A DNA stretch of 64,000 nt from Comamonadaceae bacterium (GCA_013297875.1 JAAFIW010000006.1:124001-188000), one strand, 5' to 3'. Numbered from the stretch's first letter, positions 24,319 through 34,039 are shown. Numbers and translations are program-made. The notes: a model not told the origin generated them from the letters alone.

Positions 24319-25575
24319 ATGAATCAAGCATCGCCAGCAGAATTCCCGATTTCAGATGAGACCCGCGCCGCCCTGGCTGTCACGTTGCGCGGCTGCGACG
24401 AGTTGATTCCCCAGGACGAATGGGTGAAAAAACTCGCCCGCTCAGAGGCCACCGGTACCCCATTGCGCATCAAGCTGGGGCTGGATCCCACCGCGCCCGA
24501 CATTCACATCGGCCACACCGTGGTGCTGAACAAAATGCGCCAGTTGCAGGACCTGGGGCACACCGTCATTTTCTTGATTGGTGACTTCACCAGCCTGATT
24601 GGCGACCCCTCGGGCCGCAACACCACCCGCCCGCCGCTCACGCCTGAGCAAATCAAGTTGAACGCCGAGACTTACTACAAGCAAGCCAGCCTGGTGCTGG
24701 ATCCCGCCAAAACCGAGATTCGCTACAACAGCGAATGGAGCGACCCGCTGGGCGCGCGCGGCATGATCCAACTGGCCGCCCGCTACACCGTGGCCCGCAT
24801 GATGGAACGCAACGATTTTCACGACCGCTTCAAGGCGGGCACGCCGATTTCGGTGCATGAATTTTTGTATCCATTGATGCAGGGCTACGACTCGGTAGCG
24901 CTCAAAAGCGACCTGGAACTGGGTGGCACCGACCAGAAATTCAACCTGCTGGTGGGCCGCCAACTCCAGCAGGAATACGGCCAGGAGCCCCAATGCATCT
25001 TGACCATGCCGCTGCTGGAAGGCTTGGACGGTGTGGAGAAGATGAGTAAGAGCAAGAACAACTACATCGGCATCTCGGAAGACGCCAACACCATGTTTGC
25101 CAAGGTGCTGAGCATCAGCGACGTGCTGATGTGGCGCTGGTACACCTTGCTCAGCTTCCAATCAGAAGCCGCCATTGCTGCCCTGAAAGCTGAGGTCGAC
25201 GCAGGCCGCAACCCCAAAGACGCCAAAGTCGCCCTGGCCAAAGAAATCACCACCCGCTTTCACAGCGCTGCCGCGGCCGATGCGGCCGAACAGGATTTCA
25301 TCAACCGCAGCAAGGGCGGCGTGCCCGATGAAATTGCGGATGTCTCCGTTGCCTTTGTACAAGGCGCTACCAGCATGGGTGTCGGCGCGCTGCTCAAAGC
25401 CGCAGGCCTGGCCGAATCCAGCGGCGAAGGCAACCGGCTTATCGACGGCGGCGGCGTGCGGGTGGACTCCAGCGTGGTAAGCGACAAGGGCCTGAAATTG
25501 GGCGCTGGTGTTTATGTGGTGCAGGTGGGCAAGCGGAAGTTTGCGCGGGTGACGCTGACTGAAGGTCGTGAGTAA
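24319..25575 (+). CDS. tyrS: tyrosyl-tRNA synthetase
   Basis: A 418-residue class I synthetase. The HIGH motif is in DIHIGHTVVLNKMRQL, and KMSKS in GVEKMSKSKNN. A C-terminal S4 RNA-binding domain spans about 355-415. It resembles the TyrZ-like branch of TyrS. The start ATG 24319 lies 140 bases from the divergent M23 gene, and the intergenic region is AT-rich enough to hold both promoters. Confidence 0.95.
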   Translation: MNQASPAEFPISDETRAALAVTLRGCDELIPQDEWVKKLARSEATGTPLRIKLGLDPTAPDIHIGHTVVLNKMRQLQDLGHTVIFLIGDFTSLIGDPSGRNTTRPPLTPEQIKLNAETYYKQASLVLDPAKTEIRYNSEWSDPLGARGMIQLAARYTVARMMERNDFHDRFKAGTPISVHEFLYPLMQGYDSVALKSDLELGGTDQKFNLLVGRQLQQEYGQEPQCILTMPLLEGLDGVEKMSKSKNNYIGISEDANTMFAKVLSISDVLMWRWYTLLSFQSEAAIAALKAEVDAGRNPKDAKVALAKEITTRFHSAAAADAAEQDFINRSKGGVPDEIADVSVAFVQGATSMGVGALLKAAGLAESSGEGNRLIDGGGVRVDSSVVSDKGLKLGAGVYVVQVGKRKFARVTLTEGRE

Positions 25576-25641
25576 CCCCTTGGCATTGCCTGATTTTTAG
25601 GTGCCTACTTGCGCCAAACAAGCGAAAAGTCTTAATTTCGC

Positions 25642-25672
25642 AATTTATAATCTTATTTTGCGATTATAATTT
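25642..25672. promoter_or_regulatory. AT-rich inverted repeat upstream of the ATPase gene
   Basis: AATTTATAATC (25642-25652) and GATTATAATTT (25662-25672) form a near-perfect inverted repeat. They lie within a stretch of about 70 bases that is strongly AT-rich and holds several TATAAT-like hexamers. It ends 28 bases before the ATPase start, so it may be both promoter and autoregulatory operator. Confidence 0.45.
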
Positions 25673-25699
25673 ATATATTGCAATTTAACCGCCCTAAAC

Positions 25700-26986
25700 A
25701 TGCCCGCTACAAATTCCCGAACTCAGGAAGACTGGGACGCGCTACGCGCCGACATCACCGAAGCATTTTCACCAGGGGCACCGGTTCAAGAAAAAGACCT
25801 TTTTTCCGGGCGAACATCTCAAATACGGGCACTGATGGATGCCGTCAGCCAAAGGGGCAGGCACGCCATCGTGTTCGGAGAAAGAGGTGTCGGCAAAACG
25901 TCATTGGCAAATATTCTGAAGCTCGTGATGCATCGACCAAATCGAGAGTTGATGTATGTGAGAGTCAATGCCGATCCGAACGACACATTTACAACTCTGT
26001 GGAAAAAAGTATTTAAGCGCCTCACCTATGAGACGCAAAATATCACTGGTCAGCAAATATCAAAGAAAATATCTGATGATTTTCCGGGTGATATATCTCC
26101 CGATGACGTACAGTTAGTGCTCTCCGAATTCACAGAAAACCACAACCCGATAATTGTATTGGATGAGTTTGATCGACTCAAAGATCAAGCCACTATTCAT
26201 CTGGTTGCTGATTCAATTAAGTCACTATCTGATTATTCTGTCAATACAACGGTCGTAATTGTTGGTGTGGCGGAAGATATATCGAGTCTGATTCGCGGTC
26301 ATGAATCTGTAACGCGTGCACTCATACAAATAAGAATGCCACGCATGTCTCCTGAGGAAATAAAACAGCTTGTTCTCACACGCTATTCTCGGTGCGGGGT
26401 AGTAACCGATGCAGACGCCGTTTGGAAAATTGCTTTTCTTTCCAGAGGCCTTCCCTACTACGCTCATTTACTTGCCATGAATGCTGCCAGGTACAGTATT
26501 GAAAACAAGAAGACTACAGTAAATCATGGTGACGTTGACAAGGCGCTTGACAGCTCGATAGTGGAATTGGATCAGTCTATAAAAGAGAAATATGTATTGG
26601 CAGTCAGAACACAAAAAAGTGATGGGGTACTTTATCCATCGGTTTTGCTAGCGTGCGCGTTTGCGTCTACCGATGAGCTTGGCAGGTTTCAGCAGACAGC
26701 AGTCACCAGTCCATTAAACAAAATATTGCCTGAAAAGAACTACCAACCATCCACATTTGCCTTGCATATGAACTCATTTTGTGAAGATGACCGAGGCCGA
26801 GTTCTTCAGCGGTTCGGAACCGCAAGAAACTATCGATACAGATTTTCTGATCCGATGATGCAGCCATTTGTAATCCTTAAAGGGCTGAATGAGGGCCGGA
26901 TTACGGATCAGGTAGCAGACATTTTTTCCACTAAACCCCAGTTAACTTTGGATTTGGAATTCTCCACGGAGCCGTTGCCGCGTTGA
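25700..26986 (+). CDS. AAA ATPase with Orc1/Cdc6-like fold (foreign islet gene)
   Basis: A 428-residue ATP-binding protein. Walker A GERGVGKTS is at residues 60-68, Walker B IIVLDEFD at 151-158 and a likely sensor in VVIVGVAED. The C-terminal 130 residues look like a helical plus winged-helix region. This is the layout of AAA_16/Orc-like or STAND-type ATPases. The gene is clearly more AT-rich than its neighbours, with codons such as ATA and AGA, so it is probably acquired. No partner gene is adjacent. Function is unknown; a solitary defence or nucleic-acid-surveillance gene is one possibility. Confidence 0.7.
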   Translation: MPATNSRTQEDWDALRADITEAFSPGAPVQEKDLFSGRTSQIRALMDAVSQRGRHAIVFGERGVGKTSLANILKLVMHRPNRELMYVRVNADPNDTFTTLWKKVFKRLTYETQNITGQQISKKISDDFPGDISPDDVQLVLSEFTENHNPIIVLDEFDRLKDQATIHLVADSIKSLSDYSVNTTVVIVGVAEDISSLIRGHESVTRALIQIRMPRMSPEEIKQLVLTRYSRCGVVTDADAVWKIAFLSRGLPYYAHLLAMNAARYSIENKKTTVNHGDVDKALDSSIVELDQSIKEKYVLAVRTQKSDGVLYPSVLLACAFASTDELGRFQQTAVTSPLNKILPEKNYQPSTFALHMNSFCEDDRGRVLQRFGTARNYRYRFSDPMMQPFVILKGLNEGRITDQVADIFSTKPQLTLDLEFSTEPLPR

Positions 26987-27055
26987 ACCGATACAGTGTC
27001 GGTGAGTGGGTAATCGCAAGTTTGTGCTGTGACGCTCACGGCATTTTTTTATCAA

Positions 27056-27110
27056 CCAAATTGGCCAGTAGCCCATACATTCATTGCTCAAGCAGCTATC
27101 GAATTCATAG
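27056..27110 (+). repeat. family A repeat, copy 10
   Basis: CCAGTAGCCCATACATTCAT, then TGCTCAAGCAGCTATCGAATT. It ends eight bases before the asparaginase start and marks the right edge of the AT-rich islet. Confidence 0.92.
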
Positions 27111-27118
27111 TAAACATC

Positions 27119-28132
27119 ATGACCTTCATCCCCCTGATCGAACACACCCGTGGCCCGCTGGCCGAAATCATCCATGCGGGTGCCATTGCCGTGGTCAATG
27201 CGCAAGGCCGGTTGCTGGCCAGCGCGGGTGATGCGCAGGCGGTTTGCTTTACCCGCTCCACGCTCAAGCCGTTTCAAGCCCTGCCATTTTTGTTGGCTGA
27301 TGGCCCGGCGCAGTTGGGCTACACGTCGGCGCATGTGGCCATGCTGTGTGCCAGCCACAACGGTGAAGACATGCATGTGCAGGCGGTCGACGAGATGCTG
27401 GCCAAGTCGGGCCACGGCCACGCCACGCTGCAGTGCGGCTGCCACCTGCCGCTGCGGTTCTCCTACTTTGGCATTGCGCCGCCACCCGATTTGGCAGTGG
27501 ATGAACGGCATAACAACTGCAGCGGCAAGCATGCCGGTTTCCTGGCTTACTGCAGCCAGCACGGGCTGCCGCTGGCCGACCACTTGGAGCCGGGCCACCC
27601 ACTGCAAGTGGCCATCCGCCAGCGCGTGGTTCAGGCTACAGGCTGCGACGAATCGCAATTGGTTGCGGGCACCGATGGCTGCTCGGCCCCCAACTACGCC
27701 ATGCCCTTGCACAAGCTGGCCTGGGCCTTCGCCCGCTTGGCCAGCGGCGCAGCTGATGCGCAGTTGGGTGACGCTTTCCAGCAGCTGGGCGACGCCATGC
27801 GCCAACACCCCGAGCTGATCTCGGGCACCGGCCGCAACGACCTGGCGTTTACCCAAGCCGGGCGTGGCGACTGGCTCACCAAGATCGGTGCCGATGGCGT
27901 GCAAGTGATCGCCAGCGTGAGCCGCCGCGAGGCGATTGCGATCAAAATTTCAAGTGGTCAGATGCCCGCGCTGTACACCGCAGCCGTGGCGGCGCTGGAT
28001 CAGCTCGGCTGGCTGGACGATGCACAACGCGAGCAGCTCAAACCCTGGGGGGCCAAGCCCGTGCTCAGCGTGCGGGGTGCCACCGTGGGACAGATTCGCG
28101 CAAGTTTTCAGTTGGTGCCTACCCAAGCCTGA
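27119..28132 (+). CDS. L-asparaginase II (thermolabile, rhizobial type)
   Basis: A 337-residue enzyme of the rhizobial AsnA family (Pfam Asparaginase_II), unrelated to the E. coli type. Family signatures are TRSTLKPFQALP, CASHNGEDMHVQ and NNCSGKHAGFL. It hydrolyses L-asparagine to aspartate and ammonia. I start at ATG 27119; a longer frame from 27029 would run through the repeat and is less likely. No signal peptide, so cytoplasmic. Confidence 0.85.
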   Translation: MTFIPLIEHTRGPLAEIIHAGAIAVVNAQGRLLASAGDAQAVCFTRSTLKPFQALPFLLADGPAQLGYTSAHVAMLCASHNGEDMHVQAVDEMLAKSGHGHATLQCGCHLPLRFSYFGIAPPPDLAVDERHNNCSGKHAGFLAYCSQHGLPLADHLEPGHPLQVAIRQRVVQATGCDESQLVAGTDGCSAPNYAMPLHKLAWAFARLASGAADAQLGDAFQQLGDAMRQHPELISGTGRNDLAFTQAGRGDWLTKIGADGVQVIASVSRREAIAIKISSGQMPALYTAAVAALDQLGWLDDAQREQLKPWGAKPVLSVRGATVGQIRASFQLVPTQA

Positions 28133-28163
28133 TTCAGGCCGCACCGGGTTTTCGGCGGCACGG

Positions 28164-30182
28164 CTATTTCAGGCTGGCCGGGCGTGGCTCAACCACCTCA
28201 AACATCGGCGCGAAATCATCGAGCAGGCCAAACAGCTCTTGCAGTTTGTCGCTGCTGCCGTCGATTTTGATGCGGCCGCTGAGCAGGGCGGCTGGCAGAC
28301 CCAGCTCTTTCAGTGAAATTGCGTCCCAGGTGGCGCGTGCCAATGTGACGGTGGCGTCGGCCTGCGGGTCTTGCTGGCCGGTGCTGTGTGTCAGCGCCGA
28401 GTTTTCCACGCGGGTGATGTAGCGCTGCTGGGTGTCGGTCAGCAGCCAGTTGATCACGATTTTTTTGCCGTTGGCTTTGGGGCCGTTCAAGCGGGTGCCC
28501 ATGGCGTCAAACACCAGCTCCATGGGCAGGCTGCGCACCAAATCGGGCGGAATGGACGCGGCAGGCAGCCGGGCCATCCCCTGGCGCAGCTCGCGTGCAC
28601 CGTACAGGTAAGCATTGCGCCAGGTGCCTGCTTCGGCCTGGTAGCCCAGCTGCTCCAGCGCCGCTGCACCCAGCTCGCGGGCCGCCCGGTTGCCGGGGTC
28701 GGCAAACACCAGCTGGTTCATCACGCTGGCCACCCAGCGGAAATTGCCTTGCGCATAGTCGGCTTTGGCGCGGGTCAGCACCGCATCGGCCCCGCCCATG
28801 TATTCCACCTGTTTGCGGGCCTGCTCCACGGGTGGCAGCGGGTTCAGGTTGGCGGGGTTGGCGTCGTACCAGCCCATGTATTTCTGGTAGACCGCTTTGG
28901 CGTTGTGGCTTAGCGTGCCGTAGTAGCCGCGCAGCGCCCAGTCTTGCGCCAGGCTGTCGGGCAGTTGCAAGGTGGCGGCAATCTCGTCGGGTTTGTAGCC
29001 CTGGTTGATCAGGCGCAGCGACTGGTCGTTGATGAACTTGTACAGGTCGCGCTGGCGCGCCAGAAAGCCGCGCACATTGGCATTGCCAAAGGTGGGCCAG
29101 TGGTGCTGGGCAATCAGCACATCGGTCTGCCCGGCAAACGCATCCAGCGCCTGGCCGATGTGGCGCGACCAGGCGTTGCCATCGCGTACCTCAGCCCCGC
29201 GCAGGGTGTACAGGTTGTGCATGTTGTGCGAGGTGTTCTCGGCCATGTTCAGCACCCGCAGGCCAGGAAAAAACAGGTTCATCTCGCTGGGTGCTTCGGT
29301 GCCCGGTGTGAGCTGAAACACAGTCTCTATGCCGTCAATCGTGCGCCGCTCCATGGCCTGGGTGATTAGTGAGGTCGGCGCGATCAAGGAAATGGTGCCG
29401 CGCGAGACGTTTTTGCCCAGGCCGGTATCGACCTGGCCCTTGGGGCCGGGCGGCAGCAGCGGGCCAAACTGGAATTGGGCGCGCCGGCTCATGGCGTTGC
29501 CCGCCAGCACGTTCTCGGCCACCGCATGTTCCATGAAGCCGTCTGGCGCGATCACCGCCACCTTGCCGGCTTTCACATCGGCTTCGTCCACCACGCCGCG
29601 CACGCCCCCAAAATGATCCAGGTGGCTGTGGCTGTAAATCACCGCAACCACCGGTTTGGCCGGGCGGTGCTGCCGGTACAAAGCCAGTGCGGCTTTGGCG
29701 GTTTCCACGGCCAGCAGCGGGTCAATGATGATCAGGCCGGTGTCGCCTTCCACAATGGTCATGTTCGATATGTCCATGCCGCGCACCTGGTAGACGCGAT
29801 CGGTCACTTTGAACAGGCCGTGAATCGCGTTCAATTGGGCTTGCCGCCACAGGCTGGGGTTTACCGTGTCGGGCGAGTCTTTGGCCGGGTCGACGCCCTG
29901 CAGGAAATCGTAGGGTTTCATGCTCCAGACCGGCGCGCCAGTGGGACCCATCACCGTCGCATCGGGTAGCGCCGCGATGAAGCCGCGCTGCGCATCGTCA
30001 AAGTCGCTACGGTTGGCAAACGGCAGGCTTTTGCGCACCAGCGCCTGGGCGGCGCGGGTGGCGGGCTCTGGCTCGTTGGCCACCGGCGGCGTCTGGGCCA
30101 TGGCCAGGGTGGCCAGCATGGCGCACATCACAACAAGGGTCTGGCGGCTGCCGGCGGTGCGGGGTGTCGGGTGTGGGTTCAC
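28164..30182 (-). CDS. exported alkyl/aryl-sulfatase, metallo-beta-lactamase type
   Basis: A 672-residue protein of the SdsA1/BDS1 family that hydrolyses alkyl sulfate esters such as SDS. A signal peptide (TLVVMCAMLATLAMAQ) places it in the periplasm. The zinc site is HSHLDHFGGVRG plus later AENTSHNMHNLY and QHHWPTFGN. The middle is the helical dimerisation domain and the last 120 residues an SCP2-like lipid-binding domain. I choose GTG 30182 because AGGAG lies seven bases upstream; the frame is open further left. Confidence 0.9.
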   Translation of the reverse strand: MNPHPTPRTAGSRQTLVVMCAMLATLAMAQTPPVANEPEPATRAAQALVRKSLPFANRSDFDDAQRGFIAALPDATVMGPTGAPVWSMKPYDFLQGVDPAKDSPDTVNPSLWRQAQLNAIHGLFKVTDRVYQVRGMDISNMTIVEGDTGLIIIDPLLAVETAKAALALYRQHRPAKPVVAVIYSHSHLDHFGGVRGVVDEADVKAGKVAVIAPDGFMEHAVAENVLAGNAMSRRAQFQFGPLLPPGPKGQVDTGLGKNVSRGTISLIAPTSLITQAMERRTIDGIETVFQLTPGTEAPSEMNLFFPGLRVLNMAENTSHNMHNLYTLRGAEVRDGNAWSRHIGQALDAFAGQTDVLIAQHHWPTFGNANVRGFLARQRDLYKFINDQSLRLINQGYKPDEIAATLQLPDSLAQDWALRGYYGTLSHNAKAVYQKYMGWYDANPANLNPLPPVEQARKQVEYMGGADAVLTRAKADYAQGNFRWVASVMNQLVFADPGNRAARELGAAALEQLGYQAEAGTWRNAYLYGARELRQGMARLPAASIPPDLVRSLPMELVFDAMGTRLNGPKANGKKIVINWLLTDTQQRYITRVENSALTHSTGQQDPQADATVTLARATWDAISLKELGLPAALLSGRIKIDGSSDKLQELFGLLDDFAPMFEVVEPRPASLK

Positions 30183-30275
30183 AAAGGTTCTCCTCTGCTC
30201 TATTTGGCCGGTGAGCATACCCCGACACATAAAGCTGGCAGAGCCCCTGCTGGCTTAGGACAGAAAAAGAACCCA

Positions 30276-30326
30276 AACCGCTTGGAGTCCAGAGATTAAT
30301 TGCTCAAGCAGCTATTATTTTTATAG
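30276..30326 (+). repeat. family A repeat, copy 11
   Basis: CCAGAGATTAATTGCTCAAG, then CAGCTATTATTTTTATAG. Intergenic between the GNAT gene (ends 30406) and the sulfatase start. Confidence 0.9.
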
Positions 30327-30405
30327 TGTCGGCGGTGGTCGATCCATCTGTAGCCGGGTTCCTGAGGTGTGCAGCAGTCCTCGCTGCAACTAAGCATGAG
30401 ATGCC

Positions 30406-31137
30406 TTATTGCCCCGACTTCTCGCGCGCCTCGCGCACGCCCTGGCGAATTTCCTGCAGCCCTGCCAGCAGGGCGTAAAAGTTCTTGGCCTGGGCTTTGA
30501 GCCGGTAGTCGGTCTGGGCCAGTTGTTCTTCCAGCATTTCGGTCATGCGGCTGTCCAGCGTGGCTGGGGGCAGGCGCAGATGCGCGTCGGTTTCGGAGCC
30601 GTCGCGCTCCAGTGTGGCACCGGCGTTACGGGCAATTTTGATCATGGCCGTGTTCTCCGACAGCGCGTGGATGAACATCAAGTCCACGCCCTCGTTGCTG
30701 GCGTGCATCATGGCCCGGTCAAACAGCCGCGCGCCGTAGCCCCGGCCGCGGCTGGCGCGCAGCACCGACACGCCAAATTCAGCGCAGGATTTGGAGTCCG
30801 GCTCGCTGGACAGCGCCAGGTGCGCCATGGCAATCAGTTCCAGCTTGCGGTTGTAAATGCCAAAGATCTCGTCGCGCTCAAAGTTCAGGCCATCGGTGTA
30901 GCGGCGGATTTGTTCGTCGCTGGCTGCGTAGCCAAAGCGCAGGTAGCGGTCTTGCGCGTCGAGCGACAGCAAATGCTGGGCAATGCGCTCGCGGTGCGAG
31001 GGCCCCAGCGAGCGAATGGGCACCATCACAGGCACCCGATGCGGCGGCGCATTGGGCTCCTGGCGGCTGGCAGGCGAGCGCAGCAACTCGCGGCCCATGT
31101 CCAGTGAAGCTTGAAGCAGAATTTTTGGTTCAACCAT
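30406..31137 (-). CDS. GNAT family N-acetyltransferase
   Basis: A 243-residue protein with a GNAT core at about residues 40-175. The acetyl-CoA loop is RASRGRGYGARLFDRAM, and LDAQDRYLRFGYAASDEQI resembles the family often fused to or found near PatZ-like enzymes. A helical C-terminal tail follows (about 190-243). The acceptor is unknown. Flanked by non-coding DNA on both sides, so it is a single-gene unit. Confidence 0.8.
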   Translation of the reverse strand: MVEPKILLQASLDMGRELLRSPASRQEPNAPPHRVPVMVPIRSLGPSHRERIAQHLLSLDAQDRYLRFGYAASDEQIRRYTDGLNFERDEIFGIYNRKLELIAMAHLALSSEPDSKSCAEFGVSVLRASRGRGYGARLFDRAMMHASNEGVDLMFIHALSENTAMIKIARNAGATLERDGSETDAHLRLPPATLDSRMTEMLEEQLAQTDYRLKAQAKNFYALLAGLQEIRQGVREAREKSGQ

Positions 31138-31441
31138 GCGTTCAATATACGGGTATTCCCTAGTGAGGCAAACCTATCCTTGCAAACCCATGCGGCTTAG
31201 GGGGTCAGGCTTATTTTTACGGCGAAAACTGCCTTGTACCCAGACTGAAAGGGCACAAGCAGCTACTTGATTTGTAGCAATTGCAGCAACTTCAACATGC
31301 CTTGCGGACGGGCAATCACCGCCGCAGCCGGTTGTCGGTTCGTGTCTGTAATAGAAATTCATTGGTTCGCCATAACGCAAGGCCATTTGCTACGTAAAAC
31401 CGCGGGCGCACAACGGGGTGATCTGGCGCAAAATTGCTGGC
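31138..31441. other. 304-bp intergenic region with one degenerate repeat
   Basis: Holds family A copy 12 (31241-31278) and a lone GGGGTCAGG near 31201 that resembles half of a family C unit. I see no convincing gene, RNA or terminator otherwise. Confidence 0.5.
31241..31278 (+). repeat. family A repeat, copy 12 (partial)
   Basis: Only the right half is recognisable: GGCACAAGCAGCTACTTG followed by ATTTGTAGC. Confidence 0.6.
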
Positions 31442-31933
31442 ATGAACACATATTTTTGTCTCTTGCTGGCGTTGTCCACGGCATTGTTGCACTCAGCGGC
31501 GTTTGCGCAAAACCGCTTTAGACCCAGCGCGGATGCCGCGCAAGTGACCGACAGCCGAACCGGTCTGATCTGGCAGCGCTGTGTGCAGGGCATGCAGTTC
31601 AAGGGCAAAACCTGCACTGGTGAAGCCTTGTTCCTGACCTACCCTGCAACGTTATCGCACGTGGAGGAAGAGGTCAAACGCACGGGCGTTGCCTGGCGGT
31701 TGCCGACGATGAAGGAGCTGTCGGCGATCGCTTCGGCACGTGAGGCTGACGAATCCGGTGGTCAGGCGGCCATTGATGCTGCGGCTTTTCCGGCTACACC
31801 GTTGGGCCGTTACTGGAGCTCCACCAGCGTCGGCCCGCACTACTACATGTATGTTTCTTTTACCGATGCCAGCGTGGGCGAGGGGCGGCGCAATGCCGTC
31901 GGGGCAATCCGCCTGGTCAGACAAGTGCCATAG
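31442..31933 (+). CDS. exported DUF1566 family protein
   Basis: A 163-residue protein with a signal peptide (LLLALSTALLHSAAFAQ). DUF1566 features are visible: TDSRTGLIWQRC near the start, AWRLPTMKELSAI, and YWSSTSVGPHYYMYVSF. The family is lectin-like (Lcl) and extracellular, often on cell surfaces, but its ligand is unknown. ATG 31442 is chosen because the signal peptide begins there. Confidence 0.8.
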   Translation: MNTYFCLLLALSTALLHSAAFAQNRFRPSADAAQVTDSRTGLIWQRCVQGMQFKGKTCTGEALFLTYPATLSHVEEEVKRTGVAWRLPTMKELSAIASAREADESGGQAAIDAAAFPATPLGRYWSSTSVGPHYYMYVSFTDASVGEGRRNAVGAIRLVRQVP

Positions 31934-31956
31934 GGGCCGCCCCTGGCGCGCGCCCA

Positions 31957-32415
31957 TCAATACGGGTTTGCAAACCCCAGTGAACCCATTAGGAGCACCT
32001 CCAGGGCTTCCATTTCCAGGGCATCGCGATCATTGGTTTCGTGGTCGTAGCCCTGGGCGTGCAGGGTGCCATGTACGACGAGGTGGGCGTAATGGGCTTG
32101 CAGTGTTTTGCCTTGCTCGGCCGCTTCGCGTGCCACCACCGTGGCGCACAGCACCAGGTCGGCCATCACGAACGGCTCCAGCGCGTAGTTGAAGGTGAGC
32201 ACATTGGTGGCGTAGTCCTTGCCACGGTATTGGTGGTTCAAGCTGCGGCTTTCAGCCTGGCTGACGATGCGCACCGAAATTTCGCCCGGGCTGTGTAGCG
32301 CGTGCCGAACCCAGGCGGCGACCTGGGCGCGTGGCAGCGCAGCGCGGTGCCGGGCGGCGTCGGGTACATCGGGCAAAGGTGCGAATTGCAGGGTGACGGT
32401 GGTTTTAGGTGTCAT
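31957..32415 (-). CDS. ybeY: rRNA maturation endoribonuclease YbeY
   Basis: A 152-residue metalloprotein with the zinc motif HGTLHAQGYDH and NHQYRGKDYATNVLTF. It acts in 16S rRNA 3'-end maturation and ribosome quality control. ATG 32415 gives the usual length. phoH (ybeZ) lies directly upstream, the conserved pairing, although a family A repeat has been inserted between them. Confidence 0.92.
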   Translation of the reverse strand: MTPKTTVTLQFAPLPDVPDAARHRAALPRAQVAAWVRHALHSPGEISVRIVSQAESRSLNHQYRGKDYATNVLTFNYALEPFVMADLVLCATVVAREAAEQGKTLQAHYAHLVVHGTLHAQGYDHETNDRDALEMEALEVLLMGSLGFANPY

Positions 32416-32432
32416 GAGGGGATTTTTAGTTG

Positions 32433-32487
32433 TTTTGAGCTGCCAGCCCTTGTTAATATTGCTCAAGCAGCTATTGAATTAATAGCG
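32433..32487 (+). repeat. family A repeat, copy 13
   Basis: GAGCTGCCAGCCCTTGTTAA, then TATTGCTCAAGCAGCTATTG. The 3' half forms the hairpin GCTATT-GAATT-AATAGC. It sits between phoH and ybeY, antisense to both. Confidence 0.95.
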
Positions 32488-32498
32488 ACTTGTATGCT

Positions 32499-33437
32499 TC
32501 ACACCGCCGGTTTGGCTGCGTCATAGGCATCCACAATGCGCGCTACCAGCGGGTGGCGCACCACATCGGCGCTGGTCAGGCGGGTGATCGCAATGCCTTC
32601 GACCCGTTTGAGCACGCGCTCGGCATCCACCAGCCCGCTGGCCTGTTCCTTGGGCAAATCAATCTGGCTCACGTCGCCTGTCACCACCGCTTTGGAGCCA
32701 AAGCCGATGCGGGTCAAAAACATCTTCATCTGCTCGGGCGTGGTGTTTTGCGCTTCGTCCAGGATGATGAAGGCATGGTTCAGCGTGCGCCCGCGCATAA
32801 AGGCCAGCGGTGCCACCTCCAGCGCATTGCGCTCAAAGGCCTTGAGCACCTTGTCGGCGCCCATCAGCTCGTATAGCGCGTCATACAGCGGGCGCAGATA
32901 CGGATCCACCTTCTGGCTCAAGTCGCCGGGCAGATAGCCCAGTTTTTCACCCGCTTCGACCGCCGGGCGGGTCAGCACAATGCGTTGCACCGCGTTGCGC
33001 TCCAGCGCGTCCACCGCGCAGGCCACGGCCAGGTAGGTTTTGCCGGTACCGGCGGGGCCAATGGCAAAGGTGATGTCGTGGCTGGCGATGTTGTCCAGGT
33101 AGCGGCCTTGGGTGGGCGTGCGGGGTTTGAGGTCGGCGCGGCGGGTTTGCAAGGTGGGCATGCCGCCTTCGCCTTCGGTAAACGTCACGTCGCCGGCCAG
33201 CGTCAGCTGCACCGTGTCGGGCGCAATCGGCTGGGCGGCGATTTCGTAGAGGGCTTGCAGCACCTCCAGCGCCTTGTGGGCTTTGGCTTTGTGGCCGTCG
33301 ATCTTGAACTGCTCGTGGCGGTGGGCCACGCTCACATCCAGCGCCGCCTCAATGCTGCGCAGATGCGCGTCCGTAGGGCCACACAGATTGGCCAGGCGGG
33401 TGTTGTTGGGCGGGGCAAAGGTATGACGCAGAATCAC
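32499..33437 (-). CDS. ybeZ: PhoH-like ATPase (YbeZ)
   Basis: A 312-residue ATPase. Walker A is in AIGPAGTGKTYLAVA, Walker B in HAFIILDEAQNTTPEQMK, and GSKAVVTGDVSQIDLP is the SF1-helicase-like motif. It partners YbeY in rRNA processing. The N-terminal 110 residues hold the small KH-like segment. Divergent from ruvA with a 29-base gap. Confidence 0.93.
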   Translation of the reverse strand: MILRHTFAPPNNTRLANLCGPTDAHLRSIEAALDVSVAHRHEQFKIDGHKAKAHKALEVLQALYEIAAQPIAPDTVQLTLAGDVTFTEGEGGMPTLQTRRADLKPRTPTQGRYLDNIASHDITFAIGPAGTGKTYLAVACAVDALERNAVQRIVLTRPAVEAGEKLGYLPGDLSQKVDPYLRPLYDALYELMGADKVLKAFERNALEVAPLAFMRGRTLNHAFIILDEAQNTTPEQMKMFLTRIGFGSKAVVTGDVSQIDLPKEQASGLVDAERVLKRVEGIAITRLTSADVVRHPLVARIVDAYDAAKPAV

Positions 33438-33466
33438 GTGATGAACTTATTGAATGAGTGTTGCCC

Positions 33467-34039
33467 ATGATAGGTCGCCTGACCGGCATGCTGGCCGAAA
33501 AAAACCCACCCCAGGTGCTGCTGGACTGCGCTGGTGTGGGCTACGAGGTGGACGTGCCCATGAGTACGTTTTACAACCTGCCTGCTTTGGGCGAGCGCAT
33601 CAGCCTGCTCACGCACTTTGTGGTGCGTGAAGACGCGCAGCTGCTCTACGGCTTTGCCACGGCGGGTGAGCGCGAAGCCTTTCGCCAGCTCATCAAAATC
33701 TCCGGCGTGGGCCCGCGCACGGCTTTGAGCGTGTTGTCGGGCATGAGCGTGGGCGACATCGCCCAGGCCGTGACGGCGCAAGACACCGGCCGTTTGATGA
33801 AAGTGCCCGGCATCGGCAAGAAAACCGCTGAGCGCCTGCTGCTGGAACTCAAAGGCAAATTCGGCGCGGATCTGGGTCAGCCAACAACCATCGCCAGCGA
33901 CGCCCAGGCCGACATCCTGCAAGCCCTGGTGGCCCTGGGTTACAGCGACCGCGATGCGGCGCTGGCGCTGAAGGCCTTGCCAGCGGAGGTGGGGGTGAGT
34001 GACGGGATCAAGTTGGCGTTGCGGGCGTTGGCGAAGTAG
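33467..34039 (+). CDS. ruvA: Holliday junction branch migration protein RuvA
   Basis: A 190-residue protein. MIGRLTGML starts the OB domain, followed by helix-hairpin-helix pairs ([35 protein letters not shown]) and a C-terminal domain that contacts RuvB. It tetramerises on Holliday junctions. ruvB, normally adjacent, is 1.4 kb downstream because two toxin-antitoxin pairs intervene. Confidence 0.95.
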   Translation: MIGRLTGMLAEKNPPQVLLDCAGVGYEVDVPMSTFYNLPALGERISLLTHFVVREDAQLLYGFATAGEREAFRQLIKISGVGPRTALSVLSGMSVGDIAQAVTAQDTGRLMKVPGIGKKTAERLLLELKGKFGADLGQPTTIASDAQADILQALVALGYSDRDAALALKALPAEVGVSDGIKLALRALAK

